A stretch of 64,000 nucleotides of DNA, from positions 1,922,001 to 1,986,000 of the forward strand of contig NZ_CP150170.1 in assembly GCF_037963865.1 (NCBI RefSeq), in the 5' to 3' direction. The DNA is from Paenibacillus sp. FSL R10-2734 (GTDB lineage Bacteria; Bacillota; Bacilli; Paenibacillales; Paenibacillaceae). Positions 17,920-27,744 of this stretch are shown piece after piece. A program made the position numbers and the translations under genes. The stretch's first letter is position 1, and every line of letters begins with the position of its first letter. The notes under the pieces are model-generated. The model ran no database searches, was not told where the DNA came from, and saw only the letters and a program-made list of their open reading frames with translations.

Positions 17920-18939
17920 ATGAATATCAAGGATATTGCAAGGCTATCGGGAGTTGGTATCGCCACGGTCTCCAGGGTAATTAATAACTCCGGTGTCGTA
18001 AGTGATGCAACCAGAGCTAAAGTAATGGCTGTAGTAAGAGAACATAATTATATTCCAAATGGAAATGCGAGCAATCTGAAGAAAACGCGTTCTAATACGA
18101 TAGCGCTTATGGTTAAGGGGATTGCCAATCCGTTTTTTGCAGACATGATCAAAGAAGTAGAGCGTCAAGTGAATTTACGTGGCTGCCCACTTTTGATCCA
18201 GCATGTAGAAGATGGAGTGGATGAGATTAATGCTGCTCTGCAGCTCGTGAAGGAAAAGAATTTATACGGCGTAATCTTTATGGGTGGAACATATGACCAT
18301 TCCGAAGAGAAGTTCAAACAATTACCGATTCCATTCGTTCTAACTACCATCACGACTACAAAGGATGTTGATCCTGCCGTATTTTCCAGTGTGATCATTG
18401 ATGATATGCAAGAGTCTTATAAAGCTGTGAGCTATCTGATCTCACTCGGGCATCGGAACATTTGCTTTTTGGCCAGATTTCCTTTGGTTCAGCACACTAC
18501 CGGAAACCGTCGTCTGATGGGTTATATTAAGGCGCTTGAGGATCATGGGATTGAGTATGATGCTTCCTTGGTAGAGGATTGTGAATACAGTCCAAGTTCT
18601 GGCTTTACGGCTACGAAACGACTGCTCAATAAGAAAAAAGATATCACTGCTGTATTCGCCGCATCAGATACGATTGCTATCGGAGCTGCCAAAGCTCTAT
18701 TGTCTTTGGGCCTATCGATTCCAAATGATATTTCGATTATTGGATTTGACGGTATTGAAATGGCAGAATACTATCATCCATCGCTGGATACGATTAGCCA
18801 ACCTGGGGTGGATATGGCGAAAGCCAGTGTTGAAATTCTGTTTGACCTGATTTCGGGACAATCGGAGAACAAGCATGTGGTATTCGAGTCTGTTTTGGTT
18901 AAGCGAGGATCTTGTAAGAAGATTAATAAACAAGCATAA
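17920..18939 (+). CDS. LacI-family transcriptional regulator
   Basis: A 339-residue repressor. The N-terminal helix-turn-helix reads IKDIARLSGVGIATVSRVIN, followed by the hinge helix region with IPN. A periplasmic-binding-protein-like effector domain fills the rest. GGGGG at 17911-17915 precedes the ATG closely. Two matching palindromes upstream are the likely operators. Being first in a row with an esterase, a GH3 beta-glucosidase and a GH94-type phosphorylase, it probably responds to a beta-glucooligosaccharide. The effector is inference. Confidence 0.92.
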   Translation: MNIKDIARLSGVGIATVSRVINNSGVVSDATRAKVMAVVREHNYIPNGNASNLKKTRSNTIALMVKGIANPFFADMIKEVERQVNLRGCPLLIQHVEDGVDEINAALQLVKEKNLYGVIFMGGTYDHSEEKFKQLPIPFVLTTITTTKDVDPAVFSSVIIDDMQESYKAVSYLISLGHRNICFLARFPLVQHTTGNRRLMGYIKALEDHGIEYDASLVEDCEYSPSSGFTATKRLLNKKKDITAVFAASDTIAIGAAKALLSLGLSIPNDISIIGFDGIEMAEYYHPSLDTISQPGVDMAKASVEILFDLISGQSENKHVVFESVLVKRGSCKKINKQA

Positions 18940-18942
18940 ACG

Positions 18943-18976
18943 CCTTCGGCGTCCTTATAAGGACGGTAAGCGTTTG
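18943..18976 (+). other. Intercistronic hairpin after the regulator gene
   Basis: An outer AAACGC/GCGTTT pairing encloses a CGTCCTTATAAGGACG stem. No T-run follows, so full termination is unlikely. It may reduce read-through or stabilise mRNA between the regulator gene and the enzyme genes. Confidence 0.45.
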
Positions 18977-19057
18977 AGCGAGAAATAGAAGGATAATTTA
19001 TAGCGTAAGCATATACTTTTTTATATTTTAAAAAAAGGTTTCGCAAGGAGATGACAT

Positions 19058-19807
19058 ATGGCACTTCTAACCGTTGAGACTGGTTCTCCTACCTTAAGAA
19101 TGACAACGTCGATCAGTATAATCTCCCCCGTCGATTCGGGCAACACCACCGGAGGAACGCTCTATCTATTACATGGTGCTGGAGATAATGCTAGCACATG
19201 GTACAGATTAACAACCATTGAGCAGTATGCTAACAAGTATGGCTGCACAGTCATAATGCCTCAGGTAGGCAGAAGCTATTATACAGATATGGAGTACGGA
19301 CTGGATTACTTCCACTATGTTACTCAAGAGCTTCCTGAGCTTTGTGGCCGAATGATGAGATTGGATGATGATCCGCAGAAGACGTATGTTGCCGGTCTAT
19401 CGATGGGCGGATATGGGGCACTGAAATGTGCGCTTACCTATCCAGAGCGTTACAGCAAGGTAGTTTCCTTATCAGGCGTTACAGATATTCAGAAAAGATT
19501 GAAAGACCCGCAAATGTCTTCGGATATGGCGAGGGAGATGGCAGGCACTTTCGGAAAACGCTTACAAGTTAAGCCCGATCAAGATCTGCATGCTTTAGCA
19601 GCTAAATTGGTCGACGAAGAACGTAAGTTACCTTCAATTCTGACCTGCTGTGGTTCGGAAGATCCATTTGTGGAGATGAACCGGGAATTTGCTTCTCATA
19701 TGCAAGCGAGTCCCTATACCTTTCAATATGTTGAGACCCCAGGAGCGCATGAGTGGAGATTCTGGGAGGAACATCTGAAGACAGCTTTTGATTTCTTGTA
19801 CAACTAA
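19058..19807 (+). CDS. Alpha/beta-hydrolase, tributyrin esterase / esterase D type
   Basis: A 249-residue cytosolic esterase. The oxyanion stretch LLHGAGDNASTW, the nucleophile elbow GLSMGGYGA (Ser115) and the C-terminal GAHEWRFW (catalytic His) follow the family order. AAGGAG lies at 19045-19050 before the ATG. Its place between the regulator and the GH3 gene suggests it removes acyl groups from the oligosaccharide handled by the operon. Related proteins act on short acyl esters in general, so the substrate is inference. Confidence 0.88.
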   Translation: MALLTVETGSPTLRMTTSISIISPVDSGNTTGGTLYLLHGAGDNASTWYRLTTIEQYANKYGCTVIMPQVGRSYYTDMEYGLDYFHYVTQELPELCGRMMRLDDDPQKTYVAGLSMGGYGALKCALTYPERYSKVVSLSGVTDIQKRLKDPQMSSDMAREMAGTFGKRLQVKPDQDLHALAAKLVDEERKLPSILTCCGSEDPFVEMNREFASHMQASPYTFQYVETPGAHEWRFWEEHLKTAFDFLYN

Positions 19808-19851
19808 GAGCAATGAGCAATTGCAGAAAGAGATATTATGGAGGATTTGAG

Positions 19852-22020
19852 ATGAAAGACCAGCAACTGACATCCCTGTTGAATCAGATGACGCTTGAAG
19901 AGAAAATAGCACAATTGCAACAGCTCGCCGCTAATTTCTATGAAGGAGCGGAAGAGGGAGGGCAAATTACAGGCCCTATGGCATCCATGGGGATTACGGA
20001 TCACATGATCGAGAACAGTGGTTCAGTACTTGGACTTTCGGGCGCAGAGCAAGTTATTGCCGTCCAGGAAGCTCACTTACGTAAAAATAGATTGGGTATT
20101 CCACTGCTGATGATGGCGGATATCGTGCATGGTTTTAAGACGATTTTTCCGGTGCCATTGGCGATAGGCTGCTCTTGGGATATGGAACGAGCGGAGCTAA
20201 GCGCCGAGATTGCAGCTAAAGAAGCGGCAGTCTCCGGTGTACACGTCACTTTCGCACCCATGGCGGATCTTGTTCGGGACCCGCGCTGGGGTAGAGTGAT
20301 GGAGTCTACCGGTGAGGATCCTTATTTGAATGGTAGGTTTGCACGTGCGTTTGTACGCGGATTTCAGGGAAATGACTTGACGGATGATGTGAATCGTATG
20401 GCGGCTTGCGTTAAGCACTTTGCTGCTTATGGTCTATCCGAAGGTGGACGGGATTATAATACGGTCGATTTATCAGAACGTCAGCTACGGGAATATTATC
20501 TGCCAGCCTATCGCGCAGCGCTGGATGAGGGCGCAGAGATGGTTATGACCTCGTTCAATACGATTGATGGGATTCCGATAAGCGGAAATGTTAAGCTGCT
20601 TCGTCAGCTGCTGCGTGAGGAATGGGGCTTTGACGGTGTGTTGATCTCGGATTGGGGCGCAGTGAAGGAACTGATCCCGCATGGTGTCGCCGAGGATGAA
20701 GCCGAGGCAGCGCTTAAAGCTATCAAAGCTAGCGTGGACATCGAGATGATGACGGAATGTTATGTGCATCAATTGCCAGCTCTTGTAGCTGATGGGCAAG
20801 TGGACGAAAGCATTATTGACGAAGCTGTACTTCGTATTTTGCAATTGAAGAAAAAATTGGGCTTGTTTGATAATCCGTTACGTGGGGCAGATGTGGAGAA
20901 AGAGCGTGAAGTAATCTTCTGTGAAGCTCACCGGAAAGCAGCGAGAGAATTAGCGATTAAATCCTGCGTACTCCTCAAGAATGATCAGGTTCTGCCGCTT
21001 GCAGCAGAGCAGCGGATTGCGCTAATAGGACCGTTTGCTAATAACGGAGATATTCTTGGACCATGGTCCTGGTTGGGTTCAACAGAAGAAGCCAGCTGTC
21101 TTGCTCCAGCTATTGAAGCTCGTGCAGCTGCAGGTAAGGTTACCGTTGCAGAAGGCTCTGGAATAGATAGCTTTACAGAAGAGCAATGGCTTGAGGCGAA
21201 AGCGGCAGCGCTGGAAGCCGATGTGATTGTGCTGGCGCTTGGAGAGCATTCGGAGATGAGCGGAGAAGCGGGAAGTCGTTCAGATATCCGCTTGCCGGAA
21301 GCGCAGCGTGAGCTTTTGCAACGCATGAAGACGCTGGGTAAGCCTATTGTAGTAGTGTTGTTTAATGGTCGACCACTGGATCTAAGTGGTGTGATCGAGA
21401 ATGCAGATGCCATTCTGGAAGCCTGGTTCCCAGGAAGCGAAGGCGGTGCAGCGATTACCAGTCTACTGTATGGAGACGAGAATCCGTCTGGAAGATTGAC
21501 GATGTCTTTCCCTGTATCTGTTGGACAAATTCCTGTCTATTATAATCATTTCAACACTGGCCGTCCTCTTCATGCACCTGGTGCGGACAAACGTTATGTC
21601 TCACAATATCTGGATATTCCTAATGAGCCGTTCCTGCCATTTGGCTTTGGTCTTAGTTATACGACATTTAGCTACAGTGAACCGATTCTTTCCGGCGAAA
21701 TAATGACGAAGGATCAGCCTATTGAGGTAACTGTTACGGTGACTAATACGGGCAATGTACAAGGAGAAGAGGTAGTGCAGCTCTATATCCGAGACATTTC
21801 AGGAGAAGTTGTCAGACCGATGAAGGAACTGAAAGACTTTGCTAAGATCAGCCTCTCCCCGGGAGAAAGCCAAGAAGTGAGCTTTACGCTTACGGAAGAA
21901 CAGCTTCGTTACTATCATAGCGATTTAAGCTTTAGCAGTGATCCGGGACAATTTAAATTGTTTGTAGGCCCAAATAGCCAAGAGGTTAAAGAACGAGATT
22001 TTCGCTTAACATTAGCTTAA
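19852..22020 (+). CDS. GH3 beta-glucosidase
   Basis: A 722-residue cytosolic enzyme from ATG 19852, chosen because GGAGG (19840-19844) is 7 nt upstream; the upstream ATG at 19813 adds 13 residues with no such site. The N-terminal barrel has KHFAAYG and the nucleophile Asp267 in LISDWGA. The second domain carries SGEAGSRSDI with the probable acid/base Glu, and the C-terminus is a fibronectin III-like domain. There is no signal peptide. It lies 47 nt before the GH94-type gene. In the comparable Listeria locus a GH3 enzyme hydrolyses sophorose, which is my basis for suggesting a beta-1,2-glucosidase. Confidence 0.92.
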   Translation: MKDQQLTSLLNQMTLEEKIAQLQQLAANFYEGAEEGGQITGPMASMGITDHMIENSGSVLGLSGAEQVIAVQEAHLRKNRLGIPLLMMADIVHGFKTIFPVPLAIGCSWDMERAELSAEIAAKEAAVSGVHVTFAPMADLVRDPRWGRVMESTGEDPYLNGRFARAFVRGFQGNDLTDDVNRMAACVKHFAAYGLSEGGRDYNTVDLSERQLREYYLPAYRAALDEGAEMVMTSFNTIDGIPISGNVKLLRQLLREEWGFDGVLISDWGAVKELIPHGVAEDEAEAALKAIKASVDIEMMTECYVHQLPALVADGQVDESIIDEAVLRILQLKKKLGLFDNPLRGADVEKEREVIFCEAHRKAARELAIKSCVLLKNDQVLPLAAEQRIALIGPFANNGDILGPWSWLGSTEEASCLAPAIEARAAAGKVTVAEGSGIDSFTEEQWLEAKAAALEADVIVLALGEHSEMSGEAGSRSDIRLPEAQRELLQRMKTLGKPIVVVLFNGRPLDLSGVIENADAILEAWFPGSEGGAAITSLLYGDENPSGRLTMSFPVSVGQIPVYYNHFNTGRPLHAPGADKRYVSQYLDIPNEPFLPFGFGLSYTTFSYSEPILSGEIMTKDQPIEVTVTVTNTGNVQGEEVVQLYIRDISGEVVRPMKELKDFAKISLSPGESQEVSFTLTEEQLRYYHSDLSFSSDPGQFKLFVGPNSQEVKERDFRLTLA

Positions 22021-22031
22021 GTAGAATATAT

Positions 22032-22048
22032 ACGACACAGGGTGTCGT
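22032..22048 (+). other. Short hairpin before the GH94-type gene
   Basis: ACGACAC-AGG-GTGTCGT forms a 7-bp perfect stem just before the GAGGAG ribosome binding site. It may tune translation or act as an mRNA processing or stabilising element between the two genes. Confidence 0.4.
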
Positions 22049-22067
22049 AATAGAGGAGTGCAAAAAT

Positions 22068-25000
22068 ATGACTACTAATATGAATTCTAACATCCATTTA
22101 AACGCTGGGGACTTATCATTCACTTTTACAAACAGTGGGGACTTGTTCCAAGTTCTCCATGAACGGACAATGATCAATCAATTGCTGCCAAATATTGTGG
22201 ATGGATCCTTATCCAATCTATATTTACGTATTCATAGTAATGGAAACATTCAAGCTGTTCCTTTGCTGGGCATTCATTCTTCTAGCACTGTACGTAAGTC
22301 TGGAAACCGCTTGGTCTGGGAAGGTACTGCGGAAAATATCGAGTATCAGGTTATTTTTACACCTACGGCTCAAGGTCCATGGTTCTGGGATGTGAAGCTT
22401 TCGGGGCAGGAAGCCGATGTAGATCTCGTATACGGACAGGATGTGGGTATTGCAGATATCGGCGCGGTTCGTAGTAATGAAGCTTACCTTTCACAGTATA
22501 TTGATCATGCCGTATTCGAGGATCAGTCAAAAGGATATGTCGTTTGCTCCAGACAGAATCAGCCGCAAGGTGGTAAATTCCCATATCTGCAACAAGGTGC
22601 AATCACTAAGGCAGCAAGCTTCTCAACGGATGGTTTTCAATTCTTTGGATTGTCCTATAAAGAGACTAATCAACCGGAAAGTCTGAGTCGTGAGCAATTA
22701 AGTAATGAAATTTATCAATATGAATTCGCTTATACTGCGTTGCAATCGGAGCGGGTGAAGCTGAGCGGGGAAGCAAGATTTGTGTTTTACGGATTGTTCA
22801 AGCAAGATCATCCTGAAGCGATCACCACGCTAGAATTCACGAAGGATATTGCTGCGGCTTGGGATACTGTAAAAGATTTGCCTTTAGAAGCTGAAGCAGC
22901 ACTTGAGCGTTCTTTCCTCTCGAAGGAACTGGGAGCGCCGCTGGTGGCAGATTCTCTGTCAGAGAAAGAGATCGATGCTTTGTATCCAGTTCGCTATCAA
23001 GAGGAAAAAGAGGGAGACCTATTACTGTCTTTCTTCACGGAAAATTATGAGCATGTTGTACTGAAAGAGAAGGAATTACGAGTAGAACGGCCGCACGGTC
23101 ATATTCTAATGAGTGGGGATAACGCTCGACTTAATGATAAAGTCATCACGACAACTTCTTATATGTACGGGATCTTTAACTCCCAAGTAGTTATTGGGAA
23201 TACCAATTTCAATAAGCTAATGTCCAATCCTAGAAATGCCCTTAACATTCCAAAAGCTTCAGGACAAAGAATCTATGTACAGTGGAATGGCGAATATCGT
23301 TTGCTGACCATGCCGTCTCTATTCGAAGTTGGTTTCAACTATGCTCGTTGGTATTACAGAACAGATGGTGAATGCTTCATTATTACGAACTACACCACTG
23401 CAGATTCTCCGGAGATATTCCTGAATGTACGTTCGGAAAGTGGTAAAGCTTATCGTTATTTGGTCACTAATCAGATTACTATGAACGTTAACGAATACGA
23501 GCTTCCATATCAATTCAAGCAAGAAGAGGGAACAGTAACCTTCTCGGCTGACAGAAGTGCACTAAGTGCAGGAGAATATCCTGATCTGCAGTATAAATTC
23601 CAAGTACAGGGAGCGGATTTTACGCTTCAAAATGAAGATAGACTTGTCTCTCATGCTGAGCCTACTAATGCACCGCTAGCTATTCTGGAACTGTCGGAGA
23701 GCAGTGAGTGGACATTGAACATTCAAGGTCTTCTGGATGGTAAGGAGATTCAATCGAGCAGCCGTACAGCTGAAGAGGAAATTTCTGCATACCGCGAGTT
23801 CTATAGAGGGGTTATGAATGGCTTCCGCTTGTCGCTAGGTGATGGGTCAGAAGGTGAGTTGTTTAAGGTAAATGCTCTCGCTTGGTGGTATACACATAAT
23901 ATGCTCGTCCATTATTCTGTACCTCACGGACTGGAACAATATGGCGGCGCTGCTTGGGGAACTCGTGACGTGTGTCAGGGACCTGTAGAATATTTTATGG
24001 CTACGCAAAAATACGAGCAGGTTCGCGAAATATTGCGGACGTTGTACGCTCATCAATATGAAGATGACGGTAACTGGCCACAGTGGTTCATGTTTGATAA
24101 ATATACGAAGATTCAGCAAGAGGAGAGCCACGGTGATATTATTGTATGGCCACTCAAAGTGCTTGGAGACTATTTAGCGGTAACGCAAGACTACAGTATA
24201 TTGCAAGAAAAGGTGCCGTATACTCGTAAGCATAGCTTTGACTTTACAGAGGAAGAAGCTACGCTGCTGGATCATGCACGGAAGGAAATTGCTTATATTA
24301 AGAATCACTTCCTGCATGACACACATTTGTCTTCTTACGGTGATGGAGACTGGGATGATACGCTCCAGCCGGCGAATCCACAGCTAAAACAGTACATGGT
24401 TAGTAGCTGGACAGTGGCGCTTACCTATCAGACTCTTAATCAGTTCTCGGAAGTAATTCGTTCAGTTGATCCAGCAGGTTCGGAGGAGCTGAAGGCGATG
24501 GTGGAGGGAATCCGTGAGGATTTCAACACACATATGCTCCAATCTGAGGTGATTCCTGGATTCTTGTATATGGAGGATCCAGAGCAGGTGAAGCTTTTGG
24601 TGCATCCAAGCGATACGGAAACAGGGATTCAGTACCGTCTGCTGCCAATGACGCGCAGTATGATCAGTGAGCTACTAACTCCTGAACAGGCCGCAGCCCA
24701 CTATGAAGTGATCCAAGATAAACTCTTCTGTCCAGATGGCGTTCGTCTGATGAACCGTCCAGCTCAATATGTTGGTGGCGTCAGCACTCATTTCAAACGT
24801 GCGGAGCAAGCTTCTAACTTTGGTCGGGAAATTGGACTTCAGTATGTACATGCACACATCCGTTATGTAGAAGCTATGGCTAAGCTAGGAAAAACCGATC
24901 AGGTCTGGAATGGCTTAGCTGCGATTAATCCGATCGGAATCCGCGATGTGGTGCCAAATGCCGAACTACGTCAGGCTAACTCCTATTTCAGTAGCTCGGA

Positions 25001-25412
25001 TGGTAAATTCAACACCCGTTATGAGGCGCAGGAGAATTTCGATAAACTGCGTAATGGTGACGTAGCTGTCAAAGGTGGCTGGAGAATCTATTCAAGCGGC
25101 CCTGGGATCTATATGAACCAGCTAATCTCGAATGCACTGGGAATCCGTACGGAAGGCGGAGACTTAATCATCGACCCAATTCTGCCGGAGTCGCTGGACG
25201 GAATGCACTTTAACTTTGAATATGTAGGTACTAAGGTAGACTTTATTTATCACCTTACAGGCTCTGACAACACTCGGATTACTGTTAACGGTACAGATGT
25301 GCAAGCGGAAGGTACGCTTAATCGCTACCGTAGTGGCGGTATCCGGATCAAACGTGAGGACTTTGATCGTCTCTGCGTAGAAGCTGGAAATGTGATAGAA
25401 ATTTATAAGTAA
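22068..25412 (+). CDS. GH94-type phosphorylase, probable 1,2-beta-oligoglucan phosphorylase
   Basis: A 1114-residue cytosolic enzyme. Its length is close to that of the 1,2-beta-oligoglucan phosphorylases of Listeria (about 1093) and Lachnoclostridium, and much longer than cellobiose phosphorylase (about 800). An N-terminal beta-sandwich (about 1-560) precedes an alpha/alpha barrel (about 620-1040). The motif YGDGDWDDTLQP (Asp761 to Asp764) corresponds to the DWND motif carrying the GH94 general acid. It would split beta-1,2-glucans with phosphate to give glucose 1-phosphate. The neighbouring LacI, GH3 and esterase genes support this. A broader GH94-like activity remains possible. Confidence 0.8.
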   Translation: MTTNMNSNIHLNAGDLSFTFTNSGDLFQVLHERTMINQLLPNIVDGSLSNLYLRIHSNGNIQAVPLLGIHSSSTVRKSGNRLVWEGTAENIEYQVIFTPTAQGPWFWDVKLSGQEADVDLVYGQDVGIADIGAVRSNEAYLSQYIDHAVFEDQSKGYVVCSRQNQPQGGKFPYLQQGAITKAASFSTDGFQFFGLSYKETNQPESLSREQLSNEIYQYEFAYTALQSERVKLSGEARFVFYGLFKQDHPEAITTLEFTKDIAAAWDTVKDLPLEAEAALERSFLSKELGAPLVADSLSEKEIDALYPVRYQEEKEGDLLLSFFTENYEHVVLKEKELRVERPHGHILMSGDNARLNDKVITTTSYMYGIFNSQVVIGNTNFNKLMSNPRNALNIPKASGQRIYVQWNGEYRLLTMPSLFEVGFNYARWYYRTDGECFIITNYTTADSPEIFLNVRSESGKAYRYLVTNQITMNVNEYELPYQFKQEEGTVTFSADRSALSAGEYPDLQYKFQVQGADFTLQNEDRLVSHAEPTNAPLAILELSESSEWTLNIQGLLDGKEIQSSSRTAEEEISAYREFYRGVMNGFRLSLGDGSEGELFKVNALAWWYTHNMLVHYSVPHGLEQYGGAAWGTRDVCQGPVEYFMATQKYEQVREILRTLYAHQYEDDGNWPQWFMFDKYTKIQQEESHGDIIVWPLKVLGDYLAVTQDYSILQEKVPYTRKHSFDFTEEEATLLDHARKEIAYIKNHFLHDTHLSSYGDGDWDDTLQPANPQLKQYMVSSWTVALTYQTLNQFSEVIRSVDPAGSEELKAMVEGIREDFNTHMLQSEVIPGFLYMEDPEQVKLLVHPSDTETGIQYRLLPMTRSMISELLTPEQAAAHYEVIQDKLFCPDGVRLMNRPAQYVGGVSTHFKRAEQASNFGREIGLQYVHAHIRYVEAMAKLGKTDQVWNGLAAINPIGIRDVVPNAELRQANSYFSSSDGKFNTRYEAQENFDKLRNGDVAVKGGWRIYSSGPGIYMNQLISNALGIRTEGGDLIIDPILPESLDGMHFNFEYVGTKVDFIYHLTGSDNTRITVNGTDVQAEGTLNRYRSGGIRIKREDFDRLCVEAGNVIEIYK

Positions 25413-25423
25413 TATAATTACTG

Positions 25424-25464
25424 AAGGGCAATCTCCGCGATAAGCGTGGAGATTGCCCTTTTTT
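25424..25464. terminator. Terminator between GH94-type gene and argS
   Basis: AAGGGCAATCTCC pairs with GGAGATTGCCCTT, followed by a T-run on the plus strand. It sits between converging stop codons. On the minus strand the tail is less T-rich, but it may work both ways. Confidence 0.88.
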
Positions 25465-25473
25465 CTGTACCTT

Positions 25474-27339
25474 CTACATACGGCTCGGTGTCGGTAACCC
25501 AAGCACTTCTAGCACATCACCTAAAGTGTCCTTAAATCTCGAAGTAAGCCAGAGGCGAAACGCGATGGTAGCCTCCTCACCTTTTAAAATCGGACATATA
25601 GAATAAAAGTTATTGAAGAGTGTGGCTAAGGTATGCGCGTAAGTGCAGAGTATATTCGGTGTCAACTCTATACTTGCAGAATATAAAGTCTCCTGCCAGA
25701 GACTAAGCTGTCTCAGCAGAGCAAGCTCTGCTTTTTCCATTTCGAGTGGGAATTGAAGCTGTGAGGCATCTGTGATTAATGGGATTGTAGATTTTCCCAA
25801 AACACTGCTAGCACGCGCATAAGTGTACATCAGATAAACCCCGGTATTGCCGGAGATTTCGGTAGCCTGTTTGAAATCAAACACGATTTCGGTTCCCAGA
25901 TTAAACCGCAGTAGATAATAACGAATGGCAGCAGTTGCAATGATGTGGCTGGAAAGGCCATCTTTTTCGGAGCGCGATTGTTCTATGTTCTGTTCCATAA
26001 GCTTCACTAAATCGATCACTTTAACACCAATTCCTTGGCGGCCTGACATGGCATAAGAAGATTTTCCCTCTGAAATATCTATCCCCAGCTCAGCAGCGGA
26101 GGCTGGACTAAGAGAAACTACGCCATAACTTACATGATGGAGCTTCTCTGCCTGATCGTTATAACCTAGTGCGCTTAAAGCCTGCTTAACCATTTGTTGC
26201 GGATATTCCTGTCTATAATCGATCACGTTAATAACACGGTCCGCGTGTCCATAAGGCTCTTGAGTTCCAGTTAATCCTGTGGTCCATAAACCGGACGAGA
26301 ATTCACTGTAGGTAAAATCTTTGGCCAGTAAACCAAATTTCCAGAGATGATAGGCAATGTCTTTGGCCGTGTACGTCAAAATCCCATTCGAACGCACAAG
26401 CACCTTATCCATCTGATGCTCCTCTGAATCCGCTCCATTGCTAACCTCTGTCCCTTGCTTTAGCACCCAGCAGCCCGCTAGCTTACCTTCAGTCTCCTGT
26501 ACAAAAACTGCCGTTTGCTTCAATAGCTCAGCTGCGGCTGCCCAAAATCCCTCTTTTAAAATATTGCTCTCCCATACCAGTAGGTCATAGTGAATACCGA
26601 AACGCTTCATTTCCTCTACATGTTCTCTCACAATACGTTCAGCGACAAGGTTGCCCAGCCACGCCTCATTGCCTCCACCCTGTTCAAGGGCATGCAGCAT
26701 ATCCGTGCGCTTCTGTGTCATCTCTGGATTTCGTGCATATTCTTTGTTCACTTTGGCATAAAGATCCCAGCAATAATCTCCGAACCGTTGATGGTCACCC
26801 TCTAAAGGTACATTTAATAAACCAACGACTGTATCTGCCAGCTGGTTTCCCAGATCATCCACGTAGTTATGGACCTCTACGTTATGTCCGGTTCTTTTCA
26901 TGATTCTGACGAGCGCATCGCCGATGCAAGCATTTCTTAGATGACCTACATGAGCGGCTTTGTTTGGATTGATTGAGGTGTGCTCGATGATGACCTTTTC
27001 CCCTATGCTGTCTGGCAGATCAAAAGATTGTTTAGCCCATACCTGCCAATCCATATACAAATTAATAAATCCAGGAGCAGCTACTTCGACTTTTTGTAAG
27101 AGCCCTGCATAATTCTCTTGTAATTGAATTTCCGCTTTTACTAACTCTGCAATGACGAGAGGGGATTTGCGCAAGGTTTTGGCTAGCTGCATAGCAATAT
27201 TGCAGGAGTAATCACCATGCTCTAAATTAGCGGGCTGCTCGATCAGAATAGCAACATCGTTCGGGTAGGTAATTTCTAAGGTGTTGAATACCCTTTTCAC
27301 ACTTTGCTCAATGCCGTCTTTAATGATTTGATTTAACAT
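25474..27339 (-). CDS. argS: Arginyl-tRNA synthetase
   Basis: A 621-residue class I synthetase that charges tRNA-Arg. I start at ATG 27339 because AAAGGAGGG lies just before it; a longer frame upstream would run into the T-box terminator. The HIGH signature is HVGH in NPNKAAHVGHLRNA. A KMSKS motif is not evident, as in many ArgRS enzymes; MSGRQGIGVKV is the corresponding region. The C-terminal DALR-type anticodon domain is present. A T-box leader controls it. The length is somewhat above the usual 550-580, like the second ArgRS type of Bacillales. Confidence 0.93.
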   Translation of the reverse strand: MLNQIIKDGIEQSVKRVFNTLEITYPNDVAILIEQPANLEHGDYSCNIAMQLAKTLRKSPLVIAELVKAEIQLQENYAGLLQKVEVAAPGFINLYMDWQVWAKQSFDLPDSIGEKVIIEHTSINPNKAAHVGHLRNACIGDALVRIMKRTGHNVEVHNYVDDLGNQLADTVVGLLNVPLEGDHQRFGDYCWDLYAKVNKEYARNPEMTQKRTDMLHALEQGGGNEAWLGNLVAERIVREHVEEMKRFGIHYDLLVWESNILKEGFWAAAAELLKQTAVFVQETEGKLAGCWVLKQGTEVSNGADSEEHQMDKVLVRSNGILTYTAKDIAYHLWKFGLLAKDFTYSEFSSGLWTTGLTGTQEPYGHADRVINVIDYRQEYPQQMVKQALSALGYNDQAEKLHHVSYGVVSLSPASAAELGIDISEGKSSYAMSGRQGIGVKVIDLVKLMEQNIEQSRSEKDGLSSHIIATAAIRYYLLRFNLGTEIVFDFKQATEISGNTGVYLMYTYARASSVLGKSTIPLITDASQLQFPLEMEKAELALLRQLSLWQETLYSASIELTPNILCTYAHTLATLFNNFYSICPILKGEEATIAFRLWLTSRFKDTLGDVLEVLGLPTPSRM

Positions 27340-27362
27340 TTCATACCCTCCTTTGAAAATAC

Positions 27363-27603
27363 AAAAAAGCCCTCGTCTCAAAAGAGACGAGGGCTTAAGC
27401 GCTCGCGGTACCACTCTCGTTGCTAAACAGACGTTTAGCCACCTTACAGGATAACGGTCTTCAGCCGGGACTTCTTACTTGGGTTCAGAAGTCCATCTCA
27501 CGGGTGCGCTTCATTAGGTGATCTGTACCGGCTTACACTTTCCCGGCTCGCTGAGGACTAGAACACGTTAACTACTCTCCCGCTCATCGATGCTTGAATA
27601 ATT
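27363..27603 (-). promoter_or_regulatory. T-box riboswitch leader of argS
   Basis: Read on the minus strand. Stem I starts near 27590 with GGGAGAGTAG, which holds the AGTA of the S-turn. The conserved T-box AGAGTGGTACCGCG lies at 27404-27417. The terminator (27367-27379 with 27384-27396, then a six-T run) closes the leader. The specifier region reads TGAAGCGCACC, giving CGC (Arg) followed by A, or GCG (Ala) if read strictly after GAA. Binding of uncharged tRNA should prevent termination. Confidence 0.93.
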
Positions 27604-27609
27604 TTTATT

Positions 27610-27637
27610 AGTATAACTAATATTTCAAAAAAAGCAA
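27610..27637 (-). promoter_or_regulatory. Promoter of the argS leader
   Basis: On the minus strand TTGCTT (27632-27637) and TATACT (27610-27615) are 16 bp apart. The start of transcription would fall near 27603, about 10 nt before stem I. Confidence 0.65.
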
Positions 27638-27744
27638 TAGGGGGGGCTCAGTGAAATCTGGGAAATGCTTGAGTTTTTAGCATGTCAGATTAGTAGATTG
27701 CAAACGCAATGAATGTATTCTTAAGCAACAATTCCTTTGCATAA

